From: Colwellia polaris | Lineage (GTDB): Bacteria > Pseudomonadota > Gammaproteobacteria > Enterobacterales > Alteromonadaceae | Direction of reading: 5' to 3' | Assembly (NCBI RefSeq): GCF_002104515.1 | Contig: NZ_NBOE01000004.1 | Coordinates: 62,001-126,000, forward strand | DNA: 64,000 bases | Shown here: piece after piece, positions 43,337 to 52,380 of the stretch | Position numbering within the stretch: position 1 is the first letter of the stretch | Layout: each line of letters opens with the position of its first letter | Position numbers and translations under genes: made by a program | Notes under the pieces: generated by a model | The model's database searches: none | What the model saw: only the letters and a program-made list of their open reading frames with translations | What the model was told of the DNA's origin: nothing

Positions 43337-44860
43337 TTATGGCTTACTTTGATATTTCGCAGGGGTAGTTTTATTCGGTAATGTTGCTTTTAAAAACTCA
43401 CGAATATCTTGATTCGAAGCTTCTAAATCTTGGTAGCGCAAATACATCATGTGGCCACTTTTATAACCTTTAAAAGACAGTCTGTCTTTCATTTTTCCGC
43501 TTGGATCAAGCTGCGACAAGGTATATTTAGCATCGAAATAATTAGTCGCACCATCGTAGTAACCTGATTGAATCATAACGTTTAAATACGGGTTTTGCGC
43601 CATGGCTAAACGTAGGTTTTTACCTGTGTTGTTGTTGCTTCTATCCCATGGATGAACGTTGCCAAACATATTATATTTAACATCGGTTTTATAATTAAGC
43701 TCTTCACGTAAATAGTAGTTTATAGCCGGTGTAAAGCTGTGTAACCATGAGGTAAGCTCTGCGTTATAGTCTGGTCTGCTACCGGTAACTTTTTCATCAA
43801 TGCCTAAATAGCGTGAGTCTAAACGACCCACGGTTTGTTCGCGTTCACGCAGTATTTCTTTCCAAAAGTAAGAGGCTTCAATATCTAAATTATTGCGTAA
43901 TACTTCTTGTAACGACAAGCCAGAATATCGGGCAACTTGTTTAGCTATGCGCAGTTTTTCATCGGCGGCAATAAAGCCACCTTTAGCAAGGGCTGGTAGA
44001 TATTGCTCGACAGTGAACTTTTCAATTTCAGGTAATATTTCTAATAAGTCTTTATTTTGTAAGTCACTGGCTAACGCTTTGTGATACCAAGCTGTTGCTG
44101 CAAAGTAAGGTAAGCGATTTGCTGATTTTACTGGTCCTTCACGTTTTATACCTATATCGGTAGGAGAGACTAAAATAACGCCGTTTAAATACATCCACTG
44201 GCGAGATTGTAGCTCTAATGCTAAACCCGAAACACGGGTGGTTCCGTAGCTTTCACCAATAAGGTATTTAGGAGACTGCCAACGATTATTGCGAGTTACA
44301 AAGGTATTTACCCAATCAGCTAAGTATTTAACGTCGGCATTTACCCCAAAGAACATTTCTTTTTGTTCTGCCTTTGACGGCATTTTGCCTTCTTTATTAG
44401 GTAAAACTCGTGAATAACCGGTATTAACTGGGTTAACAAAAACGATATCCGCGGTATCTAAAATTGAAAATTCATTAGCTTTTACACCGTAAGGCTGTAA
44501 TGGAAAACCTTCACTATCAACATTTAGCACTTTAGGGCCAGTGTAAGCTACATGCATCCACACAGAAGCTGAACCAGGACCGCCATTAAAAGATATAAGT
44601 AAAGGACGCGCCGCTCTATTTTTTACTTTCGAACGTTGGTAATAGGTATAAAAAAGGCTCGCAATTGGGTTGCCTTCTTCGTCCCAAACAGGCTGTGTAC
44701 CAGTAGTTGCGGTGTAGTCAAACGATTTACCTTTAACTTTTGTGCTATGGCTAGTGGTTTTGCTTTCATCAATAGCAATTTTGCGCTCAAACTCTGCATT
44801 TGCTAGCGGCGATAGCAACATGAGTAACGCCGATAAGGTTATAAAATGTCGATATGTCAT
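43337..44860 (-). CDS. S10 family serine carboxypeptidase-like protein
   Basis: Exported peptidase of about 507 aa. Signal peptide (about 1-22, LLSPLANA). Alpha/beta-hydrolase motifs of S10: oxyanion loop SFNGGPGSASVW (about residues 88-99), nucleophile in GESYGTTR, acid in VMIQSGYYDGATNY and the catalytic His in YKSGHMMYL. Such proteins are common in marine gammaproteobacteria and probably trim peptides in the periplasm. ATG 44860 is chosen over the preceding GTG 44863. Single gene. Confidence 0.92.
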   Translation of the reverse strand: MTYRHFITLSALLMLLSPLANAEFERKIAIDESKTTSHSTKVKGKSFDYTATTGTQPVWDEEGNPIASLFYTYYQRSKVKNRAARPLLISFNGGPGSASVWMHVAYTGPKVLNVDSEGFPLQPYGVKANEFSILDTADIVFVNPVNTGYSRVLPNKEGKMPSKAEQKEMFFGVNADVKYLADWVNTFVTRNNRWQSPKYLIGESYGTTRVSGLALELQSRQWMYLNGVILVSPTDIGIKREGPVKSANRLPYFAATAWYHKALASDLQNKDLLEILPEIEKFTVEQYLPALAKGGFIAADEKLRIAKQVARYSGLSLQEVLRNNLDIEASYFWKEILREREQTVGRLDSRYLGIDEKVTGSRPDYNAELTSWLHSFTPAINYYLREELNYKTDVKYNMFGNVHPWDRSNNNTGKNLRLAMAQNPYLNVMIQSGYYDGATNYFDAKYTLSQLDPSGKMKDRLSFKGYKSGHMMYLRYQDLEASNQDIREFLKATLPNKTTPAKYQSKP

Positions 44861-44986
44861 CACAATGTTCCCTAGGTTAAATTTACTTTATCTTGAGACT
44901 ACGACAGCAAAATTAAAAAATCATATTTAAAAGTTAGAACGAGTAATTATAGCGATTAATAACCGTATACCTGTTTAGCAGCGCAC

Positions 44987-45012
44987 AAGCTTCGTTTTAT
45001 AAAGCGAAGCTT
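44987..45012 (-). terminator. Possible hairpin at the end of the HutD-like gene
   Basis: AAGCTTCG (44987-44994) and CGAAGCTT (45005-45012) form an 8-bp stem overlapping the stop codon of the minus-strand gene. There is no U-tail on the minus strand, so it may be a stability hairpin and not a true terminator. Confidence 0.35.
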
Positions 45013-45592
45013 AAATCGCACAACGCCTAAGATAAACAATAATCAAATGTTCGCCCGTTATCGCAACATTATCTGCCGTTAAGTCGGTTATTTTTACTAA
45101 ATGTTGGCTAGGTACAAGGGTAACTTCTTGCGTGCTTTTTGTCGTGAGAGTTGTGTCGCTAAATAAACTGTAGACAAAGCATAAGTCGCTTTTTTCTAAT
45201 ATATGGTTGGTAGTATTTTTATGACAGCTAACCTTACTATGAAACGCTGAAGTTCGGGCAATAACGTTAAAGTCGGTTATTTCATTAGTATGTAGATTAC
45301 CAATGGTTTTATTGCCGCCGTCAAAGGTGGCAACATCAAGTAAGTTTTTTAAACGGTCAATTTTGTTATCGTTGTGCTGCAGGTTAATGCCATCACCTTC
45401 AATTAAAATTAAGTTGCGCGTGTAACCAGTAAAGTTAGAAAAAACGCCATCTTCAACCACACTTGCCATACTTAAGCGCCAGTCGAAATTTTCTAAAGTA
45501 CCGCCAGGGTTTATCGCCATTTCAACTGTTTCGCCTTTGCCGTTTTTCCAAGGTACGGTTTTAAATTGAGTAGGGTGAATAATTTCGATCAT
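45011..45592 (-). CDS. HutD/Ves family protein
   Basis: The 193-aa cupin-fold protein starts with MIEIIHPTQFKTVPWKNGKGETVEMAINPGG (split; residues 1-31), the hallmark of HutD/Ves. FDWRLSMASVVEDGVFSNFTGYTRNLILIEG follows. HutD is linked to histidine utilisation in pseudomonads and Ves to cold-responsive growth in E. coli; no hut genes are nearby. The start at 45592 is chosen because it matches the family N-terminus and has GGA about 8 bases upstream; ATG 45601 and a start at 45661 are in frame. Confidence 0.85.
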   Translation of the reverse strand: MIEIIHPTQFKTVPWKNGKGETVEMAINPGGTLENFDWRLSMASVVEDGVFSNFTGYTRNLILIEGDGINLQHNDNKIDRLKNLLDVATFDGGNKTIGNLHTNEITDFNVIARTSAFHSKVSCHKNTTNHILEKSDLCFVYSLFSDTTLTTKSTQEVTLVPSQHLVKITDLTADNVAITGEHLIIVYLRRCAI

Positions 45593-45837
45593 ATGAGGCA
45601 TTCCGAATAAAAAACGAATATAAAATGAATAAAGCAATGTGCTGATCATAACGCGAAACAAGGTTGAATACTTACAACAAGCTATATTTTACCGGTGAAT
45701 TTTTACAGAAAACATAACTTGTTACGTATTGTAAAAGTTTATAACAATAATTTAATTGCTTAACAAATTTTGCATTGATAGCATGCGCACTTTCTTAGTT
45801 TGATTTCATTTTTCTAGAAGAATAAAAGGATATTATT

Positions 45838-46332
45838 ATGTTTAAAAAATCACTTATTGCGCTTTCTTTACTGGCATTACCTTTAACTGCCTCTGCTAAC
45901 TGGTCGGCGGGCGGCGGTTATGCAAACTTGTCTGATGAAGATCTTTCGTTAGGTGTTATCTATGGTTCAATTGCTTACGAATTTGCTCAAGAGGGCAGTA
46001 AATTTTCATTTATGCCAGAATTGCGCTTAGGTACGGGTATTTCTGACGATAACATGGACGGCGTTAAGCTTGAAGTAGAAAGGTTCACCGCTCTTTCTGT
46101 TCGTGGACAGTATAACTTCGATAATGGTTTCTACGCTTATGCCATGCCTTCATATGCAAACTTAGATGTTAAAGCTAGCTATCGTGGTGCATCTTATAGT
46201 GATGACGAATGGGAGCTAGGCTTTGGTGCTGGTGTTGGTAAGAAATTAAACGACAAAACCAGTGTTGAAGCTTCATTTGAAAATTACGATGGACTTGACG
46301 TATTTACTGTTGGTTTTAAATACTCATTTTAA
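45838..46332 (+). CDS. Small outer-membrane beta-barrel protein
   Basis: The 164-aa product has a signal peptide (about 1-20, LTASA) and an eight-strand-like barrel (GGGYANLSDEDLSLGVIYGSIAYEF; WELGFGAGVGKKLNDKTSVEASF), ending FTVGFKYSF with terminal Phe. It resembles the OmpA-like/OmpW-size porin-family barrels; no specific function is recognisable. Preceded by AAAGGAT and followed by a strong terminator, so it is a single-gene unit. Confidence 0.8.
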   Translation: MFKKSLIALSLLALPLTASANWSAGGGYANLSDEDLSLGVIYGSIAYEFAQEGSKFSFMPELRLGTGISDDNMDGVKLEVERFTALSVRGQYNFDNGFYAYAMPSYANLDVKASYRGASYSDDEWELGFGAGVGKKLNDKTSVEASFENYDGLDVFTVGFKYSF

Positions 46333-46372
46333 GCGGCTAATTTAAGGGTTAACTTTTAAATTATTACGAACA

Positions 46373-46397
46373 GGGAAGCCATTGAGCTTCCCTTTTT
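46373..46397 (+). terminator. Terminator after the small barrel gene
   Basis: GGGAAGC (46373-46379) and GCTTCCC (46386-46392), loop CATTGA, then five T. Confidence 0.85.
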
Positions 46398-46501
46398 ATT
46401 GAGAAAATAAAATCACACTTTTATTTAAAAGCTAGATCAAAAAAGCAGTGATAACCACTACTTTTTAAACATTATCCTACAGGCGTTTAACCCGTACAAT
46501 A

Positions 46502-47122
46502 TTACTTTAAAGATGACATATATTGCGATAATGCTGTGATTTCTTCATCAGTTAAATTAGCCGCAACACCTTGCATCATACCGTTAAGGTCATTATTACG
46601 TGAACCGTTACGAAATTTTTCTAACTGAATTTTTAAGTATTCAGCATTTTGGCTTGCAAGGGCAGGGAAACCAGCACTTGGCATACCTTTACCATTAATA
46701 CCATGACAAGCAACACATGCAGTAACTTCCATTTCAGCGTTGCCACCTAAATAAAGTTTTTTGCCTAAAGCATCTGCGTTACCCGTACCTGCTGTTATTT
46801 CTTGGCTAGCATAAAATGCAGCAACATCGGCCATGTCTTGTTCGCTAAGTGCCATTGCCATGCCACCCATTACAGGGTCAACACGACCAGATTTACCACC
46901 TGATGTCATACCTTGCTTAAATTCAACGAGTTGTTTTACTAAGTAACTAGCGCTTTGACCCGCTAATTTAGGGTACATAGGTACAAGGCTATTTCCGTCA
47001 GCACCATGACAAGCAGCACACATTGCTGATTTGTTTTTACCTGCTTCTGCATTACCTTCTGCCGCATTGGCGGTAGCAATTGCACTTAATCCTAATAAAA
47101 TAGTAATGATAAATTTTTTCAT
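46502..47122 (-). CDS. Diheme cytochrome c4-type protein
   Basis: Periplasmic electron carrier of 206 aa. Signal peptide (about 1-20, ATANA). Two heme sites CAACH (about residue 35) and CVACH (about 137), each followed by a G-ADG or G-ING turn. Axial Met candidates lie in the VDPVMGGMAMALSE and NDLNGMMQGVAA regions. Two similar domains of about 90 residues give the c4 architecture, which donates electrons to terminal oxidases. A four-heme relative lies just upstream on the same strand. engB neighbours this cytochrome pair, as in other gammaproteobacteria. Confidence 0.92.
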   Translation of the reverse strand: MKKFIITILLGLSAIATANAAEGNAEAGKNKSAMCAACHGADGNSLVPMYPKLAGQSASYLVKQLVEFKQGMTSGGKSGRVDPVMGGMAMALSEQDMADVAAFYASQEITAGTGNADALGKKLYLGGNAEMEVTACVACHGINGKGMPSAGFPALASQNAEYLKIQLEKFRNGSRNNDLNGMMQGVAANLTDEEITALSQYMSSLK

Positions 47123-47274
47123 TGGTTTACTCTCTACTTGTCGTAAACACGATCATGGGTTTACTGCTAAAATTTGTTAACGTATTGCTTCTGCATTCTA
47201 CACGAATTTAATGATTGTGAAATAATGCGGAGAAAAAAATCAATCAAATCTTTGATAACGTCCAGTTTAAAAAC

Positions 47275-47303
47275 AAAAAAACCGCAATGAATGCGGTTTT
47301 TTT
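47275..47303 (-). terminator. Terminator between the two cytochrome genes
   Basis: AAAAAACCGCA (47275-47285) and TGCGGTTTTTT (from 47292) around ATGAA. It ends the four-heme gene on the minus strand, and A/T runs on both sides make it bidirectional in form. The diheme gene downstream must therefore have its own promoter. Confidence 0.85.
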
Positions 47304-47321
47304 AATAACGTTAAAACTAGC

Positions 47322-48548
47322 TTACTTCATTGAAGCCATGTACTTAGCAAGCTCATCCATATCACTTTCTGATAGTTTAGAAGCAACGCTTTGCATCATG
47401 GTGTTGTAATCGTTATTACGCTCACCTTTTTTGAAGCTCATTAATTGCGCTTTTAAGTATGTTTCATTCTGGCCAGCAATTGTAGGGAAACCAGCTTTAT
47501 TCATACCTTTACCATTTACGCCGTGACAAGCAACACAAGCTGTAATTTTGCGTTTTACGTTACCACCAAAGTAAAGTTTTTTACCGATTTCAGAGCCGGC
47601 TAACTCAGCCGTTGCTACTTTTTGTGCAGCATAATAGCTAGCAATTTCTAGCATATCTTGTTCGCTTAGCGCTGCAGCCATTGGGGCCATTACTGCGTTT
47701 TCACGTGTTCCAGCTTTAAATTCTTGTAACTGTTTTATTAAATAATCAGCGCTTTGACCTGCAAGTTTAGGGTACATAGCAACAGAGCTATTACCGTCTG
47801 CGCCATGACAAGCAGCACAAGTAGCAGACTTAGCTTTACCGGCAATAACTTCAGCAGTTATTGGCGCTGCAGGCATTACTCTACGTGAAACTACGTTGGC
47901 AACTGCTGCAGGGTCAGCAAAATAAGCGGCCATATCAGCTATGTCATCTTTGGTCATGTTGCCAGCAAATTGATTCATTGCGTAGTTATCACGACTTTTG
48001 TTTTTAAAGTTCATTAACTGTTTAGCAATATACTCTGGGTGCTGATTAGCTAAATTTGGGTAAATCAGTACTTCACTATGACCTTCAGTTCCGTGACAAC
48101 CAATACATGACGCAATATTGCGAGAAGGGTCGCCAAGTTCATATAAACTTTTACCTGCAGCTGGGTCTGGTACATAAGCTACTGGTGCAGCACTACCTGT
48201 AGCGCTTGCATTATCAGCGCCTGAACCTTGGCTGGCACCGTCACGAGGTAAAGCTGAAAAATATGCAGCAACGTCAGCCATATCTTGCTCAGATAAAGGC
48301 GCTGCCATTGGGCTCATAAGTGGGTCTTTGCGATCGCCTGATTTAAAAGCCTTTAATTGTTTAACAATATAATCAGCATGTTGGCCTGCTAAGTTGGGGA
48401 ATGTATCGCTTGCGCCAATCCCGTTAGAACCATGACACGCAGCACAAGTAGCTGCTTTAGTTTTGCCTGCATCTGCATCGCCCGATGCGGCTACAGCAAA
48501 ATTAATACTTAGAAGTGTTAAAATTAAAGAAGTTAAAATATGTTTCAT
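47322..48548 (-). CDS. Tetraheme c-type cytochrome, duplicated c4 architecture
   Basis: The 408-aa exported protein has four heme sites: CAACH (about residue 35), CIGCH, CAACH and CVACH. A signal peptide ends near AVAAS. Each heme domain resembles c4 half-domains (MSPMAAPLSEQDMADVAAYF; MAPMAAALSEQDMLEIASYY), and the second half closely matches the neighbouring diheme protein, so it looks like a c4-c4 fusion by tandem duplication. A Ser/Gly/Ala-rich linker (about 105-130) separates the first two domains. Typical c4 has two hemes and about 200 aa, so this length is unusual. Confidence 0.88.
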   Translation of the reverse strand: MKHILTSLILTLLSINFAVAASGDADAGKTKAATCAACHGSNGIGASDTFPNLAGQHADYIVKQLKAFKSGDRKDPLMSPMAAPLSEQDMADVAAYFSALPRDGASQGSGADNASATGSAAPVAYVPDPAAGKSLYELGDPSRNIASCIGCHGTEGHSEVLIYPNLANQHPEYIAKQLMNFKNKSRDNYAMNQFAGNMTKDDIADMAAYFADPAAVANVVSRRVMPAAPITAEVIAGKAKSATCAACHGADGNSSVAMYPKLAGQSADYLIKQLQEFKAGTRENAVMAPMAAALSEQDMLEIASYYAAQKVATAELAGSEIGKKLYFGGNVKRKITACVACHGVNGKGMNKAGFPTIAGQNETYLKAQLMSFKKGERNNDYNTMMQSVASKLSESDMDELAKYMASMK

Positions 48549-48743
48549 AACTAAACTCTCAACATGCTTTGGTGTTTTTTATTGAATGCAATCAATAAGC
48601 CGGAAAATCGGCAACATCATACACTATTAAAGCACCTTAGAGATATTTTTAGCTAATTTTTTTAGCAAAAACTGAATACAATTGCATCTTTAATGCGAAA
48701 AAACGATATAATGCCGTTTTTACTTACATAGTTGGATCTAAAC

Positions 48744-49400
48744 TTGTCATCTACAGCCATTCATCTTAGCAAAGCGACCTTTACACTTAGCGCACCCGAT
48801 ATCCGTCGTTTACCCGCAGATAGTGGTATTGAAGTTGCATTTGCAGGTCGCTCTAACGCAGGTAAATCAAGTGCGTTAAATACATTAACTAATCAAAGAA
48901 GCTTAGCGCGTACCAGTAAAACACCAGGTCGTACGCAGCTAATTAATATTTTTGAAATTGCAGAAAATAAGCGTTTAGTCGATTTACCCGGCTACGGATT
49001 TGCTAAAGTGCCTATGGAAATGAAGAAAAAATGGCAAAAAGCTTTAGGTGAATATTTAGAAAAGCGTGAATGTTTAAAGGGATTGGTTATTTTAATGGAT
49101 ATACGCCATCCGTTAAAAGATCTTGATATGGACCTTATTCAATGGGCTGCAGACGGTGATTTACCGGTATTAGCTTTATTAACAAAAAGCGATAAACTTT
49201 CTCAAGGTAAAGTAAGTGCACAAGTACTTGCCGTTAAAAAAGAACTCGCAAAACTCAATGCTGACATTAAAGTGCAGGCGTTTTCATCATTAAAGCGCAG
49301 CGGTTCAGAGCAAGCTGATAAAGTGATTTGTGAATGGTTTCAAGATGAGAATATGCAAGAGCTGAACGAATTAAGCGAAGGCCCTTATTCAGAAGAGTAA
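48744..49400 (+). CDS. engB: Ribosome biogenesis GTPase EngB/YsxC (YihA)
   Basis: Essential GTPase for 50S assembly. 218 aa from TTG 48744 ([17 protein letters not shown]); TTG 48732 is an alternative. GGA lies 7 bases upstream of the chosen start. G1 GRSNAGKSS (about 32-40), G2 region TPGRTQ, G3 DLPGYG, G4 TKSD and G5-like SSLK are all present. Divergent from the cytochrome pair, a common arrangement in gammaproteobacteria. Confidence 0.95.
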   Translation: MSSTAIHLSKATFTLSAPDIRRLPADSGIEVAFAGRSNAGKSSALNTLTNQRSLARTSKTPGRTQLINIFEIAENKRLVDLPGYGFAKVPMEMKKKWQKALGEYLEKRECLKGLVILMDIRHPLKDLDMDLIQWAADGDLPVLALLTKSDKLSQGKVSAQVLAVKKELAKLNADIKVQAFSSLKRSGSEQADKVICEWFQDENMQELNELSEGPYSEE

Positions 49401-49424
49401 TTAGCTAAAATCAAAGATATAAAA

Positions 49425-49455
49425 AAACGCCTCGAAGATTCGAGGCGTTTTTGTT
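49425..49455 (+). terminator. Terminator after engB
   Basis: AAACGCCTCGAA (49425-49436) and TTCGAGGCGTTT (49439-49450) pair perfectly with a GA loop; T-rich on the right and A-rich on the left, so usable from both engB and the convergent msr operon. Confidence 0.9.
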
Positions 49456-49505
49456 TTAGGTGCTTTATTAAGCATCAAATTTAAATTTTAAGCTTAAGGT
49501 TAAGA

Positions 49506-50003
49506 TTACTGCTCAGGTAGTACCCAATCAGCTCTTGGAAAATGACAAGTGTACCCGTTAGGCATGCGCTGTAAATAATCTTGATGCTCAGCTTCGGCTT
49601 GCCAAAATTCACCAACAGGCTCAAGTTCTGTAACCACTTTACCAGGCCATAAACCTGAAGCATTTACATCACCAATCGTTTTTTCAGCAACCATTTTTTG
49701 CTCTGCGCTAGTGTAATAAATAGCCGAACGATACTCGCTACCTAGATCGTTGCCTTGTCGGTTAACTGTTGTAGGATCATGTATTTGAAAGAATAATTCT
49801 AAAATTTTACGATAACCGATCACCGTATTATCAAAATAAACTTCAATAGCTTCAGCATGGTTACCATGATTTCGATAAGTGGCATTTTCAACATCGCCAC
49901 CCGTATAACCTGCACTGGTTTCTGTAATGCCAGGCAACCTACGAATTAAATCTTGCATACCCCAAAAACAACCACCCGCTAAAACCGCTCGTTCAATGGT
50001 CAT
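49506..50003 (-). CDS. msrA: Peptide-methionine (S)-S-oxide reductase MsrA
   Basis: Repairs methionine-S-sulfoxide in proteins. 165 aa. Catalytic motif GGCFWGM at residues 10-16, then [28 protein letters not shown] (split across the conserved core), [16 protein letters not shown] and YRSAIYY. The C-terminal resolving cysteine is probably in TCHFPRADW. Downstream of msrB by 3 bp in one operon. Confidence 0.96.
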   Translation of the reverse strand: MTIERAVLAGGCFWGMQDLIRRLPGITETSAGYTGGDVENATYRNHGNHAEAIEVYFDNTVIGYRKILELFFQIHDPTTVNRQGNDLGSEYRSAIYYTSAEQKMVAEKTIGDVNASGLWPGKVVTELEPVGEFWQAEAEHQDYLQRMPNGYTCHFPRADWVLPEQ

Positions 50004-50006
50004 ATT

Positions 50007-50450
50007 TTATCCCTCTACCTGTTCTAAGTAAGCTTCGTAACCTTCAGCGACCATATTATCGCGATGAATAAATTTTAAAGAAGCTGAGTTTATACAATAC
50101 CGCAACCCCCCTTTTTCAGCAGGGCCATCGGTAAAAACGTGCCCCAAATGACTATCGCCATGTGTAGAGCGAACTTCTGTACGCACCATGCCATGTGTGG
50201 CATCAGTAAGTTCATTTATATGAGTGCTTTCAATAGGTTTACTAAAGCTTGGCCAGCCACAGCCAGCGTCAAACTTATCAGCTGATGCAAATAAAGGTTC
50301 GCCTGAAACAATATCAACATAAATACCGGGTGCAGTATTTTCTAATAGTTCACCAGTCCAAGGACGTTCAGTTCCGCTTTCTTGCGTAACCCGATATTGC
50401 TCAGAGGTAAGCGCAGCAATAGCATTATTTGATTTCGTATATTTTGGCAT
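50007..50450 (-). CDS. msrB: Peptide-methionine (R)-S-oxide reductase MsrB
   Basis: Reduces methionine-R-sulfoxide. 147 aa. Seen: [50 protein letters not shown] and catalytic Cys in [11 protein letters not shown]. The two CXXC zinc pairs of many MsrB are absent, so it is the zinc-free type. AGGA precedes the ATG. First gene of the msrB-msrA operon. Confidence 0.96.
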   Translation of the reverse strand: MPKYTKSNNAIAALTSEQYRVTQESGTERPWTGELLENTAPGIYVDIVSGEPLFASADKFDAGCGWPSFSKPIESTHINELTDATHGMVRTEVRSTHGDSHLGHVFTDGPAEKGGLRYCINSASLKFIHRDNMVAEGYEAYLEQVEG

Positions 50451-50630
50451 AAGAGATCCTAAGTAACTCGGTAACGATAAATGGTTTATGGCTCAGTAGC
50501 TTCAGAAATATTATCTTGATAAGCAACTTGAAACAATAGACCGATGAAACAGTAAATAGTGTGCAAACATTCATGTATTTAGTTTAAGCAGAGTACTTTG
50601 ATAGCAAGAGAATCATCAAATTTTAGACAT

Positions 50631-50719
50631 AAAAAAACCGATGTCAAAAGGTAACATCGGTATAGAAGCTTGGGGAAGCTAGAATTTAAAAATTAATACA
50701 ACAGGTCTCAAAAGAGAAC
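50631..50719 (-). ncRNA. Candidate small RNA, copy 2 of the family
   Basis: A minus-strand transcript of about 89 nt is predicted. Its terminator is ACCGATGT/ACATCGGT (50654-50661 with 50637-50644), then seven U. The 5' end forms a TCTC-TTTT-GAGA hairpin. The core hairpin AGCTT-CCCC-AAGCT (about 50667-50680) displays CCCC in a perfect loop. It shares with copy 1 the promoter, 5' GTT, TGTTGT and AGCTTCCCC. There is no minus-strand reading frame upstream to which this terminator could belong, which argues for an independent RNA gene. Confidence 0.75.
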
Positions 50720-50725
50720 AAAGTA

Positions 50726-50755
50726 ATTATAGAGTAACCACTCTATAAAAGTAAA
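50726..50755 (-). promoter_or_regulatory. Promoter of sRNA copy 2 with internal palindrome
   Basis: On the minus strand: -35 TTTACT (50755-50750), 18-bp spacer, -10 TATAAT (50731-50726). The spacer and start of the -10 box contain ATAGAGT-GGTT-ACTCTAT, a perfect 7-bp inverted repeat, in the position used by repressors or MerR-type activators. Copy 1 keeps TAGAG...CTCTA in the same place. Confidence 0.75.
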
Positions 50756-50810
50756 GCCTTTACTCTAAAAATATTTTGATATTTTTAAATTTGTTGGTTT
50801 GGTTATGTCG

Positions 50811-50850
50811 TGCGTCATAAATCATGAGAAATGCGTCACGCCATGAGAAA
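50811..50850. repeat. Imperfect tandem repeat upstream of the sRNA and pilin genes
   Basis: TGCGTCATAAATCATGAGAAA (split: 50811-50831, 21 bp) is followed directly by TGCGTCACGCCATGAGAAA (50832-50850, 19 bp). It lies in the 600-bp gene-free gap (50451-51049) that also holds sRNA copy 2. It may be a regulator site; nothing else was recognised in the gap. Confidence 0.5.
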
Positions 50851-51049
50851 ATTTAGCATATGGATTAAGTTTTATTTCGCTTCTTAATTCGAGACTAGTT
50901 TCAAGCATGATAATTAGAATCATGAGTTGAAAATAAATTCGAAGCCAGCTTTAGTAAGCTACTTTATGTTGATTGAAACTGTTAATTGCCATTGAGTAGT
51001 AATCAATATAGAGTCTAATAGTAGGATATAAATCAAAGGGAAAGGTTGT

Positions 51050-51886
51050 ATGAGCTGGGGGCTATTTCATTTTAAATGTAGATATTTTATTCAAAAAACT
51101 AATGAGGAATTAACATTACAGCAAGCTAATAAAGCTTTTGAAGGGGCTGATTTACATTTGATGTATTCAGAAAAGGATTTAACAGGTATACAAAAAGAGC
51201 TTTTCGACAAAATATTCCAACTTTCCAGTATCACTGAGATTAAAAGGGCGCTTAACGTCTTTTCATCGATCAACTTAGCAGAAAGCCTCACTTCATCAAA
51301 AACACTTAAAGTTATTAGCAATAAACTGTCTTATCTAGAGGTAATAACTGCAGTATTCATCATGTTTATTACGATTTATAAACTATACGTATATCCTGTT
51401 TTTTCAGACATTATTCAGCAATATCCTGCGCTAGGTAATAGCTCTTTCGATTTCGTTTCGTCAATGTGGCTATTGGGTCTAGCGGTGGCTTTTCTGACAT
51501 TTATGTTTACTTTTTCATATCGTAAATACATAAAAAATATCGATGTTCTGATCATTAACAAACCGAGTAGAGCTATGAAGTTTTTCACCTCAAAAAATGT
51601 TATGGCTGAAATCTTGATGCTAAATAAAATTATTACTACGCCGTTAGATATAAATAGAGGCGATGAATCTTTTCGTAAAAAGATGATTGCCATTGTGGAG
51701 GCAGGGCTAGATGAATCTGTAGAGCTTACCTCACTATTTGGTTATCACTCAGAAAGATTAGAGTTAGCTATATGGCAGCACTTTAAACGGATGTTTGGCG
51801 TTATTTATACACTAGTAATTCTAGGTATTGCTTTCAACATCATGCAAATTTATGAACCATTATTTAAACTTGGAGAAATTGTATAA
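51050..51886 (+). CDS. GspF/PilC-like inner-membrane protein (single domain)
   Basis: The 278-aa protein has about three TM segments (about residues 95-118, 133-152, 248-268). The C-terminus [17 protein letters not shown] resembles the closing helix and tail of GspF/PilC platform proteins, and the next gene is a type IV pilin, so a pilus/secretion platform role is inferred. GspF is about 400 aa with two repeated domains; this protein would hold only about one. No pilus ATPase, prepilin peptidase or secretin gene is nearby. The stop codon overlaps the pilin ATG (TAATG). Confidence 0.5.
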   Translation: MSWGLFHFKCRYFIQKTNEELTLQQANKAFEGADLHLMYSEKDLTGIQKELFDKIFQLSSITEIKRALNVFSSINLAESLTSSKTLKVISNKLSYLEVITAVFIMFITIYKLYVYPVFSDIIQQYPALGNSSFDFVSSMWLLGLAVAFLTFMFTFSYRKYIKNIDVLIINKPSRAMKFFTSKNVMAEILMLNKIITTPLDINRGDESFRKKMIAIVEAGLDESVELTSLFGYHSERLELAIWQHFKRMFGVIYTLVILGIAFNIMQIYEPLFKLGEIV

Positions 51887-52362
51887 TGAAGAATGTGAAG
51901 GGATTTACTTTAATTGAATTGATGATTGTGGTTTCCATTATTGGAATTTTAGCAGCAGTTGCATTACCGCAATATCAAACCTATACAATAAAAGCGCATG
52001 TTACTGAAGCGTATACATTTGCGGGCAATTTAAGACAGCCTATTACAGAATATTACGGTGAGCATTTAAGTTTTCCAGCCAATAATAAACAAGCCGGACT
52101 ACCTTCTCCCGATAAGCTGATTTCCAACAAAATTACAGGTGTAACTGTAGTTAATGGTGCTTTTCATATTGAACTCGGAAACAAGGTGCCAAAGCCTTTG
52201 CAGGGAAAAATTCTAACGTTTAGGCCTGCGGTGGTTGAAGGCAGCCCAATGAGTCCTATTTCTTGGTTATGTGGATATGCTAAGCCAGTGAAAGGGATGA
52301 CAGCCATTGGTGAAAACAAAACAAGCCTTGATTTACAGATGCTTGTGGGTGAATGCATCTAG
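51886..52362 (+). CDS. Type IV pilin-like protein
   Basis: The 158-aa prepilin has a short leader and processing site [16 protein letters not shown] (Gly-6/Phe-7, Glu at +5), then the hydrophobic assembly helix. The globular part carries two cysteines, one near residue 129 (SWLCGYA) and one at the second-last position (GECI), a likely C-terminal disulfide loop as in PilA-type pilins. It is translationally coupled to the GspF-like gene. The remaining pilus machinery must be elsewhere; whether this is a major pilin cannot be told. Confidence 0.85.
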   Translation: MKNVKGFTLIELMIVVSIIGILAAVALPQYQTYTIKAHVTEAYTFAGNLRQPITEYYGEHLSFPANNKQAGLPSPDKLISNKITGVTVVNGAFHIELGNKVPKPLQGKILTFRPAVVEGSPMSPISWLCGYAKPVKGMTAIGENKTSLDLQMLVGECI

Positions 52363-52380
52363 GTTAGTGACTAATGTCAA

